A DNA stretch of 64,000 bases, taken from the NCBI RefSeq assembly GCF_052030545.1, contig NZ_JBPDIH010000002.1, positions 372,001 to 436,000 of the forward strand, given 5' to 3'. A program made the position numbers and the translations under genes. The notes beneath the pieces were generated by a model. That model was given only the letters and a program-made list of their open reading frames with translations, was not told where the DNA came from and ran no database searches. This document shows positions 1 through 9,390 of the stretch, in pieces. How positions within the stretch are numbered: position 1 is the stretch's first letter; the number at the start of each line of letters is the position of its first letter. This stretch comes from CANMXU01 sp052030545. Lineage in GTDB: Bacteria; Pseudomonadota; Gammaproteobacteria; Enterobacterales; Alteromonadaceae.

Positions 1-168
1 GCTCTCGGCAACTTTTACTTCTTGTTCGGCGTTATAATCTTGATACTTGTTGTAGCCAATAAAACTACCTAAACCAATCACTATACCAGCAATAATAGTA
101 TTGCCGTTTTCTTTCCAATAACTTTTAATCGCGTCAACTTGTTGTTCTTCGGTTTGATAAACGTCCAC
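1..168 (-). CDS. yfgM: YfgM family ancillary membrane protein, N-terminal part (cut by window edge)
   Basis: Only the first 56 codons are in the window; the gene continues to the left. It starts with GTG at 168, ten bases after the hisS stop, with an AAGGG ribosome site overlapping the hisS end. The visible protein begins VDVYQTEEQQVDAIKSYWKE and then has one membrane segment (about residues 24-40), which matches the N-terminus of YfgM. YfgM proteins are inner-membrane proteins with a periplasmic TPR domain that associate with the SecYEG translocon and periplasmic chaperones. Its place just after hisS, normally followed by bamB, is the conserved order. Confidence 0.85.
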   Translation of the reverse strand, partial: MDVYQTEEQQVDAIKSYWKENGNTIIAGIVIGLGSFIGYNKYQDYNAEQEVKVAES

Positions 169-178
169 AATTTTACCC

Positions 179-1453
179 TTAAATTAAACTTGCTAATAAA
201 CTTGGCACTTGCTCTAGTGCCACGCTTTGTTGTTCATGTTGTCCACGCAAATATTTTACTGTGACTTGGCCTGCAGCAATTTCATCTTCCCCTAGTATTA
301 GGGCGATTTGTGCTCCAGATTTATCTGCGCGTTTCATTTGTTTTTTCATATTGCCACCGCCACAATGATTTTGTAGTCGAATGTCAATAACCTGATCTCG
401 CCACTGCTCTGCTAATTGATTAGCTTTAATATCAACACCTTCACCTAAACTAATTAAATAAGCGTCGACTTGTGGACGAATATTTTCTACCTTTTCTAAA
501 CTGGTTAGCATTAATACTAAACGTTCAATGCCTAAAGCAAAACCAAAGGCAGGTGTTGCTTTACCGCCAAGCTGCTCAACTAAGCCATCGTAACGGCCAC
601 CTGCACAGACAGTACCTTGAGCACCTAAGCTTGACGTTACCCACTCAAACACGGTGCGGTTGTAATAATCTAAACCACGTACTAAACGATCGTTTAATAC
701 ATAGTTAATACCCGCGGCATCAAGACGTTGACACACACTTTGAAAATGCGCGCTTGATTCTTCACCAAAATAGTCAGCCAGCTTTGGCGCGCCAACAAGT
801 GCAGCTTGCACGTCAGGGGTTTTACTGTCTAGCACACGTAACGGATTGGTATGCATTCTACGCTTTGAATCTTCGTCAAGTTGGTCTTCTTTTGCCGTTA
901 AAAACTCAACTAATGCATCACGATAAGCCGCACGTTCTTCGTTCGAACCTAACGAGTTCAACTCTAGTGTGACAAATTCATTGATGCCAAGTTCCTTCCA
1001 AAGTCGAGAAGTTAGCATAATAACTTCTGCATCTATGTCTGGTGTCGCAATACCAAAGGCCTCTAGGCCAAATTGATGAAACTGACGGTAACGTCCTTTT
1101 TGTGGACGTTCATGGCGAAACATAGGTCCCATGTACCACAAGCGCTGTTCTTGATTGTACAATAAACCGTGCTGATTACCTGCGCGAACACAGCTTGCTG
1201 TGCCTTCAGGTCGCAATGTTAAGCTATCGCCGTTGCGATCATCAAAGGTATACATTTCTTTTTCAACAATATCGGTAACTTCACCAATAGAGCGTTTAAA
1301 TAAAGCCGTAGACTCAACGATAGGCATGCGTATTTCAGCAAAACCATAATTACTGGCAACACGACGCAGTTTTTCTTCAACCATTTGCCAAATATTGGTT
1401 TGCGATGGCAGGCAATCATTCATGCCGCGTACTGCCTGAATAGCTTTACTCAC
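179..1453 (-). CDS. hisS: Histidine--tRNA ligase
   Basis: A 424-residue class II aminoacyl-tRNA synthetase that charges tRNA-His in the cytoplasm; the length is normal for the family. It starts with GTG at 1453 (MSKAIQAVRGMNDCLP). Class II motif 2 is seen as GPMFRHERPQKGRYRQFHQ, and the HisRS-specific histidine-binding motifs as LVRGLDYYNRTVFEW and AGGRYDGL. The C-terminal anticodon-binding domain covers roughly the last 100 residues. It lies between ispG and yfgM in the usual gammaproteobacterial order, and all genes from ndk to yfgM run in the same direction. Confidence 0.98.
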   Translation of the reverse strand: MSKAIQAVRGMNDCLPSQTNIWQMVEEKLRRVASNYGFAEIRMPIVESTALFKRSIGEVTDIVEKEMYTFDDRNGDSLTLRPEGTASCVRAGNQHGLLYNQEQRLWYMGPMFRHERPQKGRYRQFHQFGLEAFGIATPDIDAEVIMLTSRLWKELGINEFVTLELNSLGSNEERAAYRDALVEFLTAKEDQLDEDSKRRMHTNPLRVLDSKTPDVQAALVGAPKLADYFGEESSAHFQSVCQRLDAAGINYVLNDRLVRGLDYYNRTVFEWVTSSLGAQGTVCAGGRYDGLVEQLGGKATPAFGFALGIERLVLMLTSLEKVENIRPQVDAYLISLGEGVDIKANQLAEQWRDQVIDIRLQNHCGGGNMKKQMKRADKSGAQIALILGEDEIAAGQVTVKYLRGQHEQQSVALEQVPSLLASLI

Positions 1454-1535
1454 TTAGGTGATTCTCTCTTTACAATGTTGAAAATGCAGCGCGCATTATA
1501 GGCGCATTCCGCTAAAACGTAAATGTTGGACTTAG

Positions 1536-2657
1536 TTAGTCGCTAATTTCTTTAACGTCGATAGCATTGGCTTGGTCTAGCAACTTAGCTTTGGCGCGAA
1601 TTCGCTGCTCAAGTTGGTCAACTAAATTGTTGTTGTCAAAGCGCTCTTTTTGACGAATACCGTCAATATAATAACCACTTTTTTTGCTACTTCCTGTTAA
1701 ACCTAGATCTGAAACTGTTGCTTCACCTGGGCCATTAACAATACAGCCAATTATTGAGACATCCATTGGCGTTAAAATATCTTCAATACGCTCTTCAAGC
1801 GCATTCACCGTCGCGATAACATCAAACTCTTGACGTGAGCAGCTAGGGCAAGCAATTAAGTTAATGCCGCGGCTACGTAGTTTTAACGATTTTAAAATAT
1901 CAAAGCCAACTTTTATTTCTTCAACGGGATCGGCAGCTAAAGACACACGTAAGGTATCGCCAATGCCTTCAGATAATAACATGCCTAAGCCAACCGCTGA
2001 TTTTACGCTACCCGAGCGAAACCCGCCGGCTTCAGTAATGCCTAAGTGCAATGGATTATCAATTTGCTTAGCAAGCAAGCGATACGACTCGACCGCTAAA
2101 AATACGTCTGAGGCTTTGACACTCACTTTAAATTCTTGAAAGTCTAATTTATCAAGAATATCGACATGACGCATGGCCGATTCAAGCAGGGCTTGTGGTG
2201 TTGGTTCGTGATACTTCTCTTGTAAGTCTTTTTCTAACGAGCCACCATTTACGCCAATGCGAATGGGAATATTTTTATCACGCGCGGCGTCAACAACCGC
2301 ACGAACGCGATCTTCACGACCAATATTCCCTGGGTTAATACGCAAACAGTCAGCGCCATATTCCGCCACTTTTAACGCGATACGGTAGTCAAAATGAATA
2401 TCGGTGACTAGCGGCACGTTAACTTGCTTTTTAATTTCTTTAAATGCTTCGGCAGCATCCATAGTCGGTACGCTGACACGCACAATATCAGCGCCAACAT
2501 TTTCTAATGATTTTATTTGAGCAACGGTTGCAGCCACATCTGTGGTCAAGGTGTTGGTCATCGACTGCACAGTAATCGGTGCGTCGCCGCCGACTGGCAC
2601 ATTACCCACCATAATTTGACGAGACTTACGACGAATAATCGGAGATTCTTTAAACAT
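1536..2657 (-). CDS. ispG: 4-hydroxy-3-methylbut-2-enyl diphosphate synthase (flavodoxin)
   Basis: A 373-residue enzyme of the methylerythritol phosphate pathway of isoprenoid synthesis; it converts MEcPP to HMBPP using a [4Fe-4S] cluster. The N-terminal TIM barrel is recognisable (ESPIIRRKSRQIMVGNVPVG). The C-terminal cluster ligands are seen in CPSCSRQEFD and GCIVNGPGE. It sits 31 bp after rodZ and 82 bp before hisS, on the same strand. The length and all key motifs are intact. Confidence 0.98.
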   Translation of the reverse strand: MFKESPIIRRKSRQIMVGNVPVGGDAPITVQSMTNTLTTDVAATVAQIKSLENVGADIVRVSVPTMDAAEAFKEIKKQVNVPLVTDIHFDYRIALKVAEYGADCLRINPGNIGREDRVRAVVDAARDKNIPIRIGVNGGSLEKDLQEKYHEPTPQALLESAMRHVDILDKLDFQEFKVSVKASDVFLAVESYRLLAKQIDNPLHLGITEAGGFRSGSVKSAVGLGMLLSEGIGDTLRVSLAADPVEEIKVGFDILKSLKLRSRGINLIACPSCSRQEFDVIATVNALEERIEDILTPMDVSIIGCIVNGPGEATVSDLGLTGSSKKSGYYIDGIRQKERFDNNNLVDQLEQRIRAKAKLLDQANAIDVKEISD

Positions 2658-2688
2658 AATAACTCAATGAATTTCTATAAAAAAATTA

Positions 2689-3681
2689 TTAGTTCGCCAC
2701 AATAGGCAAGCTAAATTTTGCAATATTACCGGTGTTAAATTGTGACATATCAACCGCAGAACTATTGTATGAAATAGCCACTAACTCAGGTTTGCCAAGT
2801 GTTACTACTAATGGCGCTAAGGCTGAAATTTTCATTTCGTAGCCCGCTTTTTTCACGCCCCAAGCAACACGTTCACCATTGGCGTCATAAATATTTACCC
2901 AACAATCACCTGAAAAATTAAAGACCACATCGGCTAACAAAGGCGCTTCTTCGGTAGCAACCATAGCTGTTTCAGCAATTTGTATTAATTCTGGCGCGGT
3001 TGAATTTATCTCGGCCGAAACAGACTCAGCAGTGTTTTCACTGCCAACATGTTGCTCGACTAACTCACTTGTTTGCTCTGCTATGCCAGCAGGAGCACTT
3101 TCAAGCTCACTGGCTTGTTCAAGTGCTTGGTTAGCTTCAGGTGCTACAGATTGTGTCGACTCGCTATTTGCAGGCGCTTTATCTTCAATAGCTTCGTTAT
3201 TGCTAGCTGTTTCTTTGTTCTGATTTGAGCTCGGCAAATAATCATTGAACGACACTTTTTGATTATCTTGTAAAAACCACATAGCAGTTAAGCCAATTAA
3301 AATGGCGATAATTAAATAGCTCGCCCACATTAATAAATTATTTTGTGCTTGTTTTTCAGTAATTTTTGAAAAGCTTTGCATTTCAGCACTTTGTGCTTCA
3401 GCAACACCGAGCATCTCATAACTTGAGAGTACTTCGTCTGCTGAAATATGTACTAGCTTGGCGTAATTTTTTAAATAACCACGGTTGTAGGTAGCAGGTA
3501 AGGATTTATCAAACCGTTCTTGTTCAATATCAGCAACCAGTGAATATTTAAAATTAAGTTTGTCTGCAACATACTCTTGTGAAAAACCAAGCTTTTCACG
3601 AGCTTCCGCCAACATTTGGCCCGGACCAATAACTTCAATATCCTCAGACAGTTCTTCTGAAATCTGCTCTTTATCACTCAT
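2689..3681 (-). CDS. rodZ: Cytoskeleton protein RodZ (HTH, TM and DUF4115 domains)
   Basis: A 330-residue inner-membrane protein that links MreB to the cell-wall elongation machinery. An N-terminal cytoplasmic helix-turn-helix lies at about residues 20-85 (LGFSQEYVADKLN). One membrane segment lies near residues 114-135 (LLMWASYLIIAILIGLTAMW). A low-complexity Glu/Ala/Ser linker follows, and then a C-terminal periplasmic domain (FSGDCWVNIYDANGERVAWG) typical of DUF4115. It is separated from pilW by only 4 bp and is probably co-transcribed with it. Confidence 0.95.
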   Translation of the reverse strand: MSDKEQISEELSEDIEVIGPGQMLAEAREKLGFSQEYVADKLNFKYSLVADIEQERFDKSLPATYNRGYLKNYAKLVHISADEVLSSYEMLGVAEAQSAEMQSFSKITEKQAQNNLLMWASYLIIAILIGLTAMWFLQDNQKVSFNDYLPSSNQNKETASNNEAIEDKAPANSESTQSVAPEANQALEQASELESAPAGIAEQTSELVEQHVGSENTAESVSAEINSTAPELIQIAETAMVATEEAPLLADVVFNFSGDCWVNIYDANGERVAWGVKKAGYEMKISALAPLVVTLGKPELVAISYNSSAVDMSQFNTGNIAKFSLPIVAN

Positions 3682-3685
3682 GCGT

Positions 3686-5194
3686 TTATTGAGCCTTTTC
3701 TGGATTAGCTAAAAAAATGGTATCGCCAATTTTTATGACCTTGGAAGCACTAAGCTTGTTCCATTTTTTTAGTGCACTTATTTTAATGTTATATTTTTGC
3801 GAGATAAAAAACAGGCTCTCTCCCTTGGCAACGATGTGCTTTGGGATTTCTGCGGCTTGTTTAACCGCTGTTTTTTCATCAACAATTGGTTGAGTTTTTT
3901 GTGCGCGACTATTAGGCGGCAATACTTGGCTAGATTCGGCTTTTGCCAACTGCTCTTTGATTAAGGCTTGATACGCCTTATTGGCCGCTATTTTATTGAC
4001 TTTTTCTTGTTCAGCTTGAGTGATTACATTCGTTGGAATCGCCTTAGCTTGCACAATTTCTTCAGCAGCTTCATTCACTGCTGGTTGGGTTTGCACAGTT
4101 GCATCAGGCAGTACGAGCTTAGGCGTACCTTGTTCAGATAAAACTTGTTCAGGTGAAGCTTGCTTAACTGCGCTTGCAATAGATGTATTTGAAGGTGGTT
4201 CTTTTTTATCGACTTGCTTTTTAGCGACTTGTTTTTTAACCGCGGTCGGCTGAGTACTTTTTCTTGATACCAATGTGGTTTGGCTGTCACCTTGTTTATT
4301 AGGCGACAATACCACCACTCGCTTCTTAGTTGACTCGCCATCTCGGCTTGCCAACGACTGCTTGTAATCATCCGCTAATTCATCAGCTTGAATACGTTCT
4401 AAGCCATTTAATACATATTGTTTGGCTTCATAAGAGTTAGGGAACATTTTCACCAACATGCTAGCGTAGTTTTTAGCGGTGCCTAATTGGCGCTGCTTTA
4501 CATACACTTTATACGCTAATGCAAGCGCTTGGGGAGAAAAGCGGCGGGTTGCTTTTTCGTAACGTTTTAAAAATAGCTGCGCGTTTTTATATTCGCCTTT
4601 GGCGTATTTTAACTGCACCATTTGCAAATACACATTAGCGTTGCTTGGGTTATGTTGAATTGCTTTTTCGAAGTAAAGCTCGGCTTTGTCGAAACGATTG
4701 TCTTTTAGCTGACACATGGCTAAGTTTTCATAACTTTGTGACACTAATAAATAACTTGGTACAGCAATCGCTTTTAGAATTTGCTTTTCAGCTTCATCAT
4801 ATTTTCCTTGTCGACACAAGAAAACCCCATAGTTATTTAAGGTGTCGGCATCATTTTCTGACAAGCTCAAGGCATGCTCATAAGACGTTGTCGCCAATTC
4901 AGGCTCACCAACCGTTTCATAATAATGAGCAAAGGCCGTATGTACTTGTGCTAAATCTGGCGAGAACCGTTTCGCTTTTTCTAAATTGAGTTTGGCTTGT
5001 GTAGTATTGCCCATTTTCAAATAACCTAAACCTAACGAAATACGCGTCATGGCAATTTCGTTGCTGGTTGAGTCATTTTGGATAACTGGCGTGCTTTTAT
5101 CATTTTCAAAATTTTCAGTCACACACGCCGATAGCATCATAGTAGGTAAGATTACCGAGACTAAGGGAATAAATTTTTTCAGTTGCTTAACCAT
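3686..5194 (-). CDS. pilW: Type IV pilus biogenesis lipoprotein PilW/PilF with C-terminal LysM domain
   Basis: A 502-residue lipoprotein (lipobox LSAC near residue 24) with a block of tetratricopeptide repeats at about residues 50-260. It matches PilW/PilF, the outer-membrane pilotin needed for PilQ secretin assembly. Family members are usually about 250 residues long. This one adds a Lys/Gln/Pro-rich linker and a C-terminal LysM module (about residues 452-498, HIVAKGESLFFISQKYNIKI), a peptidoglycan-binding fold. The TPR part and the position between rlmN and rodZ support the name. The LysM part suggests added anchoring to the wall, which is inference. Confidence 0.9.
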   Translation of the reverse strand: MVKQLKKFIPLVSVILPTMMLSACVTENFENDKSTPVIQNDSTSNEIAMTRISLGLGYLKMGNTTQAKLNLEKAKRFSPDLAQVHTAFAHYYETVGEPELATTSYEHALSLSENDADTLNNYGVFLCRQGKYDEAEKQILKAIAVPSYLLVSQSYENLAMCQLKDNRFDKAELYFEKAIQHNPSNANVYLQMVQLKYAKGEYKNAQLFLKRYEKATRRFSPQALALAYKVYVKQRQLGTAKNYASMLVKMFPNSYEAKQYVLNGLERIQADELADDYKQSLASRDGESTKKRVVVLSPNKQGDSQTTLVSRKSTQPTAVKKQVAKKQVDKKEPPSNTSIASAVKQASPEQVLSEQGTPKLVLPDATVQTQPAVNEAAEEIVQAKAIPTNVITQAEQEKVNKIAANKAYQALIKEQLAKAESSQVLPPNSRAQKTQPIVDEKTAVKQAAEIPKHIVAKGESLFFISQKYNIKISALKKWNKLSASKVIKIGDTIFLANPEKAQ

Positions 5195-5216
5195 AAAAAG
5201 TTGATGCCAGTTAAAT

Positions 5217-6362
5217 TTAGTTTATTTCAACCATTTTCACTGAAATTTCATCAGCTTTCACCTGTTTTTTTGCTAAATTTTCAGATGTGCGTTTGGTGCG
5301 GTCTAAAACATCGCCAGCAAGCTGTCCACAAGCGGCGTCAATATCGTCACCACGAGTACGACGGGTGATTACCGTTAAGCCGTAGCTTTGCAAGACTTTA
5401 TCGAAACGATCAATGCGTGAATTACTTGAACGTTTGTACGGTGAACCTGGGTATGGATTAAACGGAATTAGGTTAATTTTACTGGGTAAATCTTTTAACG
5501 CATGTGCTAATTCGTGTGCTTGATCAGTACTGTCGTTGACATGATCTAACATCACATATTCAATAGTAGCTTGTTTATTCGCTTTAGAACCTTCAACGTA
5601 ACGTGCAGCGGCGGCAAGAAAATCTTCTAACGGGTATTTTTTATTAATAGGTACTAATTCGTCGCGCAAGGCATTATTTGGCGCATGAACTGAAATGGCA
5701 AGCGCACAGTCAATTTTCTCTTTTAGCATATCAAGCGCTGGCACAACACCTGAGGTACTTACCGTGACGCGACGCTTTGATAAGCCATAACCTAAATCGT
5801 TTAGCATGGTGTCTAATGCAGGGATCAGGTTTTTCATATTCAATAATGGCTCGCCCATGCCCATCATCACGATATTAGTGATCGGGCGTTTGCCGGCAAT
5901 GCGCGTTGCGCCTATATCGTTAGCCACTCGCCACACTTGACCAATAATTTCTGACATTGATAGGTTACGGTTAAAGCCTTGTTGCGCGGTCGCACAAAAA
6001 GTACATTCTAGTGCACAGCCCACTTGCGATGAAACACACAAGGTCGCGCGATCATTTTCAGGGATCCACACAGTTTCAACTTCTTGACCACCTTCAAGCC
6101 TTAGTGCGTATTTGATTGTGCCGTCGGTTGAAACTTGTTTTTCTGAAATTTCAGGTGCACTGATCACGGTATTACGCTGTAGTTTTTCACGTAATTTTTT
6201 ATTCAAGTTGGTCATTTTTTCAAAGTCGTCGTAACCAAAGTGATAAATCCACTTCATGATCTGATCAGCGCGAAACGGCTTCTCACCGATCGACTCAAAA
6301 TACTCACGCATACCTTGGTGATCAAAATTCAGTAAATTAACCTTAGTTTTAACTTCGTTCAT
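5217..6362 (-). CDS. rlmN: Dual-specificity 23S rRNA/tRNA adenine-C2 methyltransferase
   Basis: A radical-SAM enzyme of 381 residues that methylates C2 of A2503 in 23S rRNA and A37 of some tRNAs. The cluster motif CxxxCxxC is seen as CALECTFCATAQ, and the other conserved regions (VMMGMGEPLLN, SISVHAPNNALRDELVPIN) are intact. The frame is open for 24 more codons upstream. The start at 6362 (MNEVKTKVNLLNFD) was chosen because family homology begins there. It lies between ndk and pilW, as in related genomes. Confidence 0.96.
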   Translation of the reverse strand: MNEVKTKVNLLNFDHQGMREYFESIGEKPFRADQIMKWIYHFGYDDFEKMTNLNKKLREKLQRNTVISAPEISEKQVSTDGTIKYALRLEGGQEVETVWIPENDRATLCVSSQVGCALECTFCATAQQGFNRNLSMSEIIGQVWRVANDIGATRIAGKRPITNIVMMGMGEPLLNMKNLIPALDTMLNDLGYGLSKRRVTVSTSGVVPALDMLKEKIDCALAISVHAPNNALRDELVPINKKYPLEDFLAAAARYVEGSKANKQATIEYVMLDHVNDSTDQAHELAHALKDLPSKINLIPFNPYPGSPYKRSSNSRIDRFDKVLQSYGLTVITRRTRGDDIDAACGQLAGDVLDRTKRTSENLAKKQVKADEISVKMVEIN

Positions 6363-6536
6363 ACAACTTATTCTCAATAAAACATTACAATGGGCAAAGG
6401 GTGCAATTGTACACTTTTTAACCAAGCGAGACAATTTGAAATGTGTTCTTGGTAATGTAATGAAGCCTTCATCACACTAACAATAACGCACTTTAATCAT
6501 TAACAGCGTTGTTAATTTCTAAAACACCTTATAACA

Positions 6537-6571
6537 CAAAAGGATTTTACCGATAATTCAGTAAAATCCTT
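6537..6571 (-). terminator. Rho-independent terminator after ndk
   Basis: A perfect 11-bp inverted repeat (AAGGATTTTAC / GTAAAATCCTT, 6540-6550 and 6561-6571) has a 10-base loop. On the minus strand it is followed by a TTTTG run. It lies downstream of ndk and upstream of rlmN. Confidence 0.7.
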
Positions 6572-6640
6572 AAGCAATTTTTTAATACGCTTTATCGCCT
6601 AAAAACGATAAACCACACTAATGGTTGTTAATAGCAACTA

Positions 6641-7072
6641 TTAACGAGTACGTGGGCAAATTTCTTCATCAGCGAAGAAGTAAGCGATTTCACGTGCAGC
6701 AGATTCTAAAGCGTCGCTGCCGTGACATGCGTTTTCGTCAATTGAATCAGCGTAGTCAGCACGTAAAGTACCAGCTAATGCTTCAGCAGGGTTGGTAGCA
6801 CCCATGATTTCACGGTTTTTAAGAACAGCGTTTTCGCCTTCTAAAACTTGAACCATTACAGGACCTGAAGTCATGAATTCAACTAAAGCACCAAAGAAAG
6901 GACGCTCGCTGTGCTCAGCGTAGAAACCTTCAGCTTTTTCTTTGCTTAAGTGAACCATTTTAGAAGCAACAATTTTTAAACCAGCAGTTTCAAAACGGTT
7001 GTAGATTTGACCGATAACATTTTTTGCTACTGCGTCAGGTTTAACAATTGAAAAAGTACGTTCGATAGCCAT
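6641..7072 (-). CDS. ndk: Nucleoside diphosphate kinase
   Basis: A 143-residue cytoplasmic enzyme that transfers the gamma-phosphate between nucleoside tri- and diphosphates through a phospho-histidine. The active-site histidine is in NACHGSDALESA. The N-terminus MAIERTFSIVKPDAV is diagnostic. The start at 7072 is supported by a GAGG ribosome site; the two codons upstream would need an ATT start. ndk next to rlmN is the usual order. A hairpin terminator follows. Confidence 0.98.
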   Translation of the reverse strand: MAIERTFSIVKPDAVAKNVIGQIYNRFETAGLKIVASKMVHLSKEKAEGFYAEHSERPFFGALVEFMTSGPVMVQVLEGENAVLKNREIMGATNPAEALAGTLRADYADSIDENACHGSDALESAAREIAYFFADEEICPRTR

Positions 7073-7241
7073 GGGCAATCCTCATAAATTAGTAAATAAA
7101 AATGGGTTATATAAATTTTGGCGCGATTATAGACGAATTAACAACAAATGCATACTGTTTCGCTATGGCTTATCTCAGGTAAAAATGTAACCAATTAGCT
7201 ACATTAATTTAGTGCGTAGAAAAACACGTCATTTTGATCAA

Positions 7242-7266
7242 AAAAGGCGTTTTAACAACGCCTTTT
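7242..7266 (-). terminator. Terminator after the malic enzyme gene
   Basis: A 10-bp stem AAAAGGCGTT / AACGCCTTTT (7242-7251, 7257-7266) has a 5-base loop and a U-run in the minus direction. It lies 40 bp past the malic enzyme stop. Confidence 0.75.
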
Positions 7267-7305
7267 AAATCATCGTATTAAGCTGCTTAGGCAACAAGCG
7301 TTAAG

Positions 7306-8997
7306 CTAAATACTCACGCGCTTATATTGGCGATATTGCGGCTGCCAAAAGTTGTTATCTATTTTTGCTTGCAACATTTCATCAGAAATTTCCAATGCCA
7401 AGCCTTGTGCAAAGGCGACTTTTGCAACGGCAAAGGCAATTTTTTTGCTTAAGTCGGCAATTTCAGTCAGTGACGGTAAAAGCTCTCCTTCACCGGTATT
7501 CGCCAATGGCGAGGCACATGCTAATGTTTCGCTAGCCACCATTAACATTTCATCAGTGATCAAATTAATATTAGCCGCAACAACTCCTAGTCCAATGCCA
7601 GGGAAGATATAGCTGTTATTACATTGGGCAACTGGATAATTTTTTCCTTGGTACTGGACTGGCTCAAATGGGCTACCGGTAGCTACGATCACTTCACCAT
7701 TAGTCCATTCTATGACTTGTGACGGTGTTGCTTCGACTTGTTTTGACGGGTTGCTTAACGGGAAAATAATCGGTAAATCACAATGCGATTTCATCGCTTT
7801 GATCACTGCTTCACTAAATAAACCTGCTTGGCCCGACACACCAATTAAAATGTCAGGTTGTGCACCGTTCATCACCTCAAGCAATGAAGCAAACTCACCG
7901 GCTAGCTGCCAATTGGCGATGTTTTGTCTTTGCTGACATAGGCTTTGCTGAAAGTCACGTAAACCGGTCATGCCCTCAGTTAACAAGCCAAAACGGTCAA
8001 CCATATAAATTTGGCTACGCGCTTGCTCAGGTGAAATACCTTCACTGATCATTTGCGCAATGATCTGCTCAGCAATACCACAACCGGCTGATCCTGCACC
8101 GACAAAGGCGACTTTTTGTGAAGATAAGGCCACGTCTTTAGTGCGACAAGCGGCTAATAGCGAGCCAACTGTTACCGACGCCGTCCCTTGAATATCATCA
8201 TTAAAACAGCAAATCTCTTCTTTATAACGCTGTAATAAAGGCATGGCATTTGGCTGTGCAAAATCTTCAAACTGCAACATTACATGTGGCCAACGACGTT
8301 TTACCGCTTTAATAAAGCAATCTAAAAAGTCATCGTATTCATCTTGTGGGATACGCTTATGACGATTGCCCATGTACATAGGATCGGCGAGTAATTTTTC
8401 ATTATTGGTACCCACATCAAGCATTACCGGTAAAGTATACGCTGGGCTAATGCCACCACAGGCGGTATATAATGATAATTTTCCAATGGGAATGCCCATG
8501 CCGCCAATACCTTGGTCGCCTAAGCCGAGAATACGTTCACCGTCGGTGACAACAATCACTTTTACTTTGCTTTTGGTGGCGTTACGTAAAATATCGTCAA
8601 GGTTATCTTTTTCCGTATGAGAGATAAAAAGCCCACGCGAGCTGCGATAAATATCTGAGAATTTTTCACAGGCATCACCGACAGTTGGCGTGTAAATTAC
8701 CGGCATCATTTCCGCTAAATTCGCTTGCACCAACTTAAAGAATAAGGTTTCGTTATTGTCGTGAATTGCGCGCAAATAAATATGTTTATTTAAGCTGGTG
8801 CGAAAGCTTTTATATTGCATATACGCACGCTCAACTTGCTCATCAATTGTTTCATAACGCGGTGGTAACAAGCCATTTAGGTTAAAGCTTTCACGCTCTT
8901 TTGCGGTAAAGGCACTGCCTTTGTTTAAGAGTGGGGTTTCTAATAATGATGGGCCCGCATAAGGAATATATAACGGACGTTTAGTTTTATTTGTCAT
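7306..8997 (-). CDS. maeA: NAD-dependent malic enzyme (oxaloacetate-decarboxylating)
   Basis: A 563-residue cytoplasmic enzyme of the SfcA/MaeA type that converts malate to pyruvate and CO2. The N-terminal malic domain has RGLFISHTEKDNLDDIL and GLGDQGIGGMGIPIGKLSLY. The metal and catalytic region is FEDFAQPNA followed by CCFNDDIQGT. The Rossmann domain carries VAFVGAGSAGCGIA. The length is as expected for the large-subunit type. It sits alone between iscX and ndk with its own terminator, so it appears to be an insertion into the usual isc-ndk order. Confidence 0.95.
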   Translation of the reverse strand: MTNKTKRPLYIPYAGPSLLETPLLNKGSAFTAKERESFNLNGLLPPRYETIDEQVERAYMQYKSFRTSLNKHIYLRAIHDNNETLFFKLVQANLAEMMPVIYTPTVGDACEKFSDIYRSSRGLFISHTEKDNLDDILRNATKSKVKVIVVTDGERILGLGDQGIGGMGIPIGKLSLYTACGGISPAYTLPVMLDVGTNNEKLLADPMYMGNRHKRIPQDEYDDFLDCFIKAVKRRWPHVMLQFEDFAQPNAMPLLQRYKEEICCFNDDIQGTASVTVGSLLAACRTKDVALSSQKVAFVGAGSAGCGIAEQIIAQMISEGISPEQARSQIYMVDRFGLLTEGMTGLRDFQQSLCQQRQNIANWQLAGEFASLLEVMNGAQPDILIGVSGQAGLFSEAVIKAMKSHCDLPIIFPLSNPSKQVEATPSQVIEWTNGEVIVATGSPFEPVQYQGKNYPVAQCNNSYIFPGIGLGVVAANINLITDEMLMVASETLACASPLANTGEGELLPSLTEIADLSKKIAFAVAKVAFAQGLALEISDEMLQAKIDNNFWQPQYRQYKRVSI

Positions 8998-9167
8998 GTT
9001 GTAATTGCCATTGTTTAAAATTTATATGGAATTATTCTAAATAGTATAGCTAGCGTGAATATTGAAAATTCATCATATTTATTTTTAGGGAAAGCAGTAT
9101 AGAGCAATAACTTACAGTGACAAAGCTGATCAGTGAATTTAACCAAAACAATGATAAAAAACTTGCG

Positions 9168-9368
9168 CTAATCGTACTCAGATAACCAAGCAAGCTGGAT
9201 AGCTTCTAATACTCTTTCACCACAATGGGCAGGATCGTCATCAAACCGTTCTAGATCTAATACCCATTGTCTAAGTTCGGTAAAGTGAAGTTTCATTGGG
9301 TCAACTTCTGGGTGTTCTTCAATTAAATCTAAGGCAATTTCCAGTGAGTCTGTCCATTTAAGGCCCAT
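9168..9368 (-). CDS. iscX: Fe-S cluster assembly protein IscX
   Basis: A 66-residue acidic protein (MGLKWTDSLEIALDLIEEHP) matching IscX/YfhJ over its full length, including the acidic surface near DLERFDDDPAHCGERVLEAI. IscX is thought to act as an iron-dependent modulator of IscS. It has a good ribosome site (AGGAG). It is normally the last gene of iscRSUA-hscBA-fdx-iscX. Here no other isc gene is in the window, and malic enzyme lies between it and ndk, so the operon has been split. Confidence 0.93.
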   Translation of the reverse strand: MGLKWTDSLEIALDLIEEHPEVDPMKLHFTELRQWVLDLERFDDDPAHCGERVLEAIQLAWLSEYD

Positions 9369-9390
9369 AAATTACTCCTAATAAGTAAAG

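Noticed and set aside
4075..4371. Overlapping frame inside pilW
   Set aside because: It lies wholly in the low-complexity Lys/Gln linker of pilW and has no ribosome site or family match.
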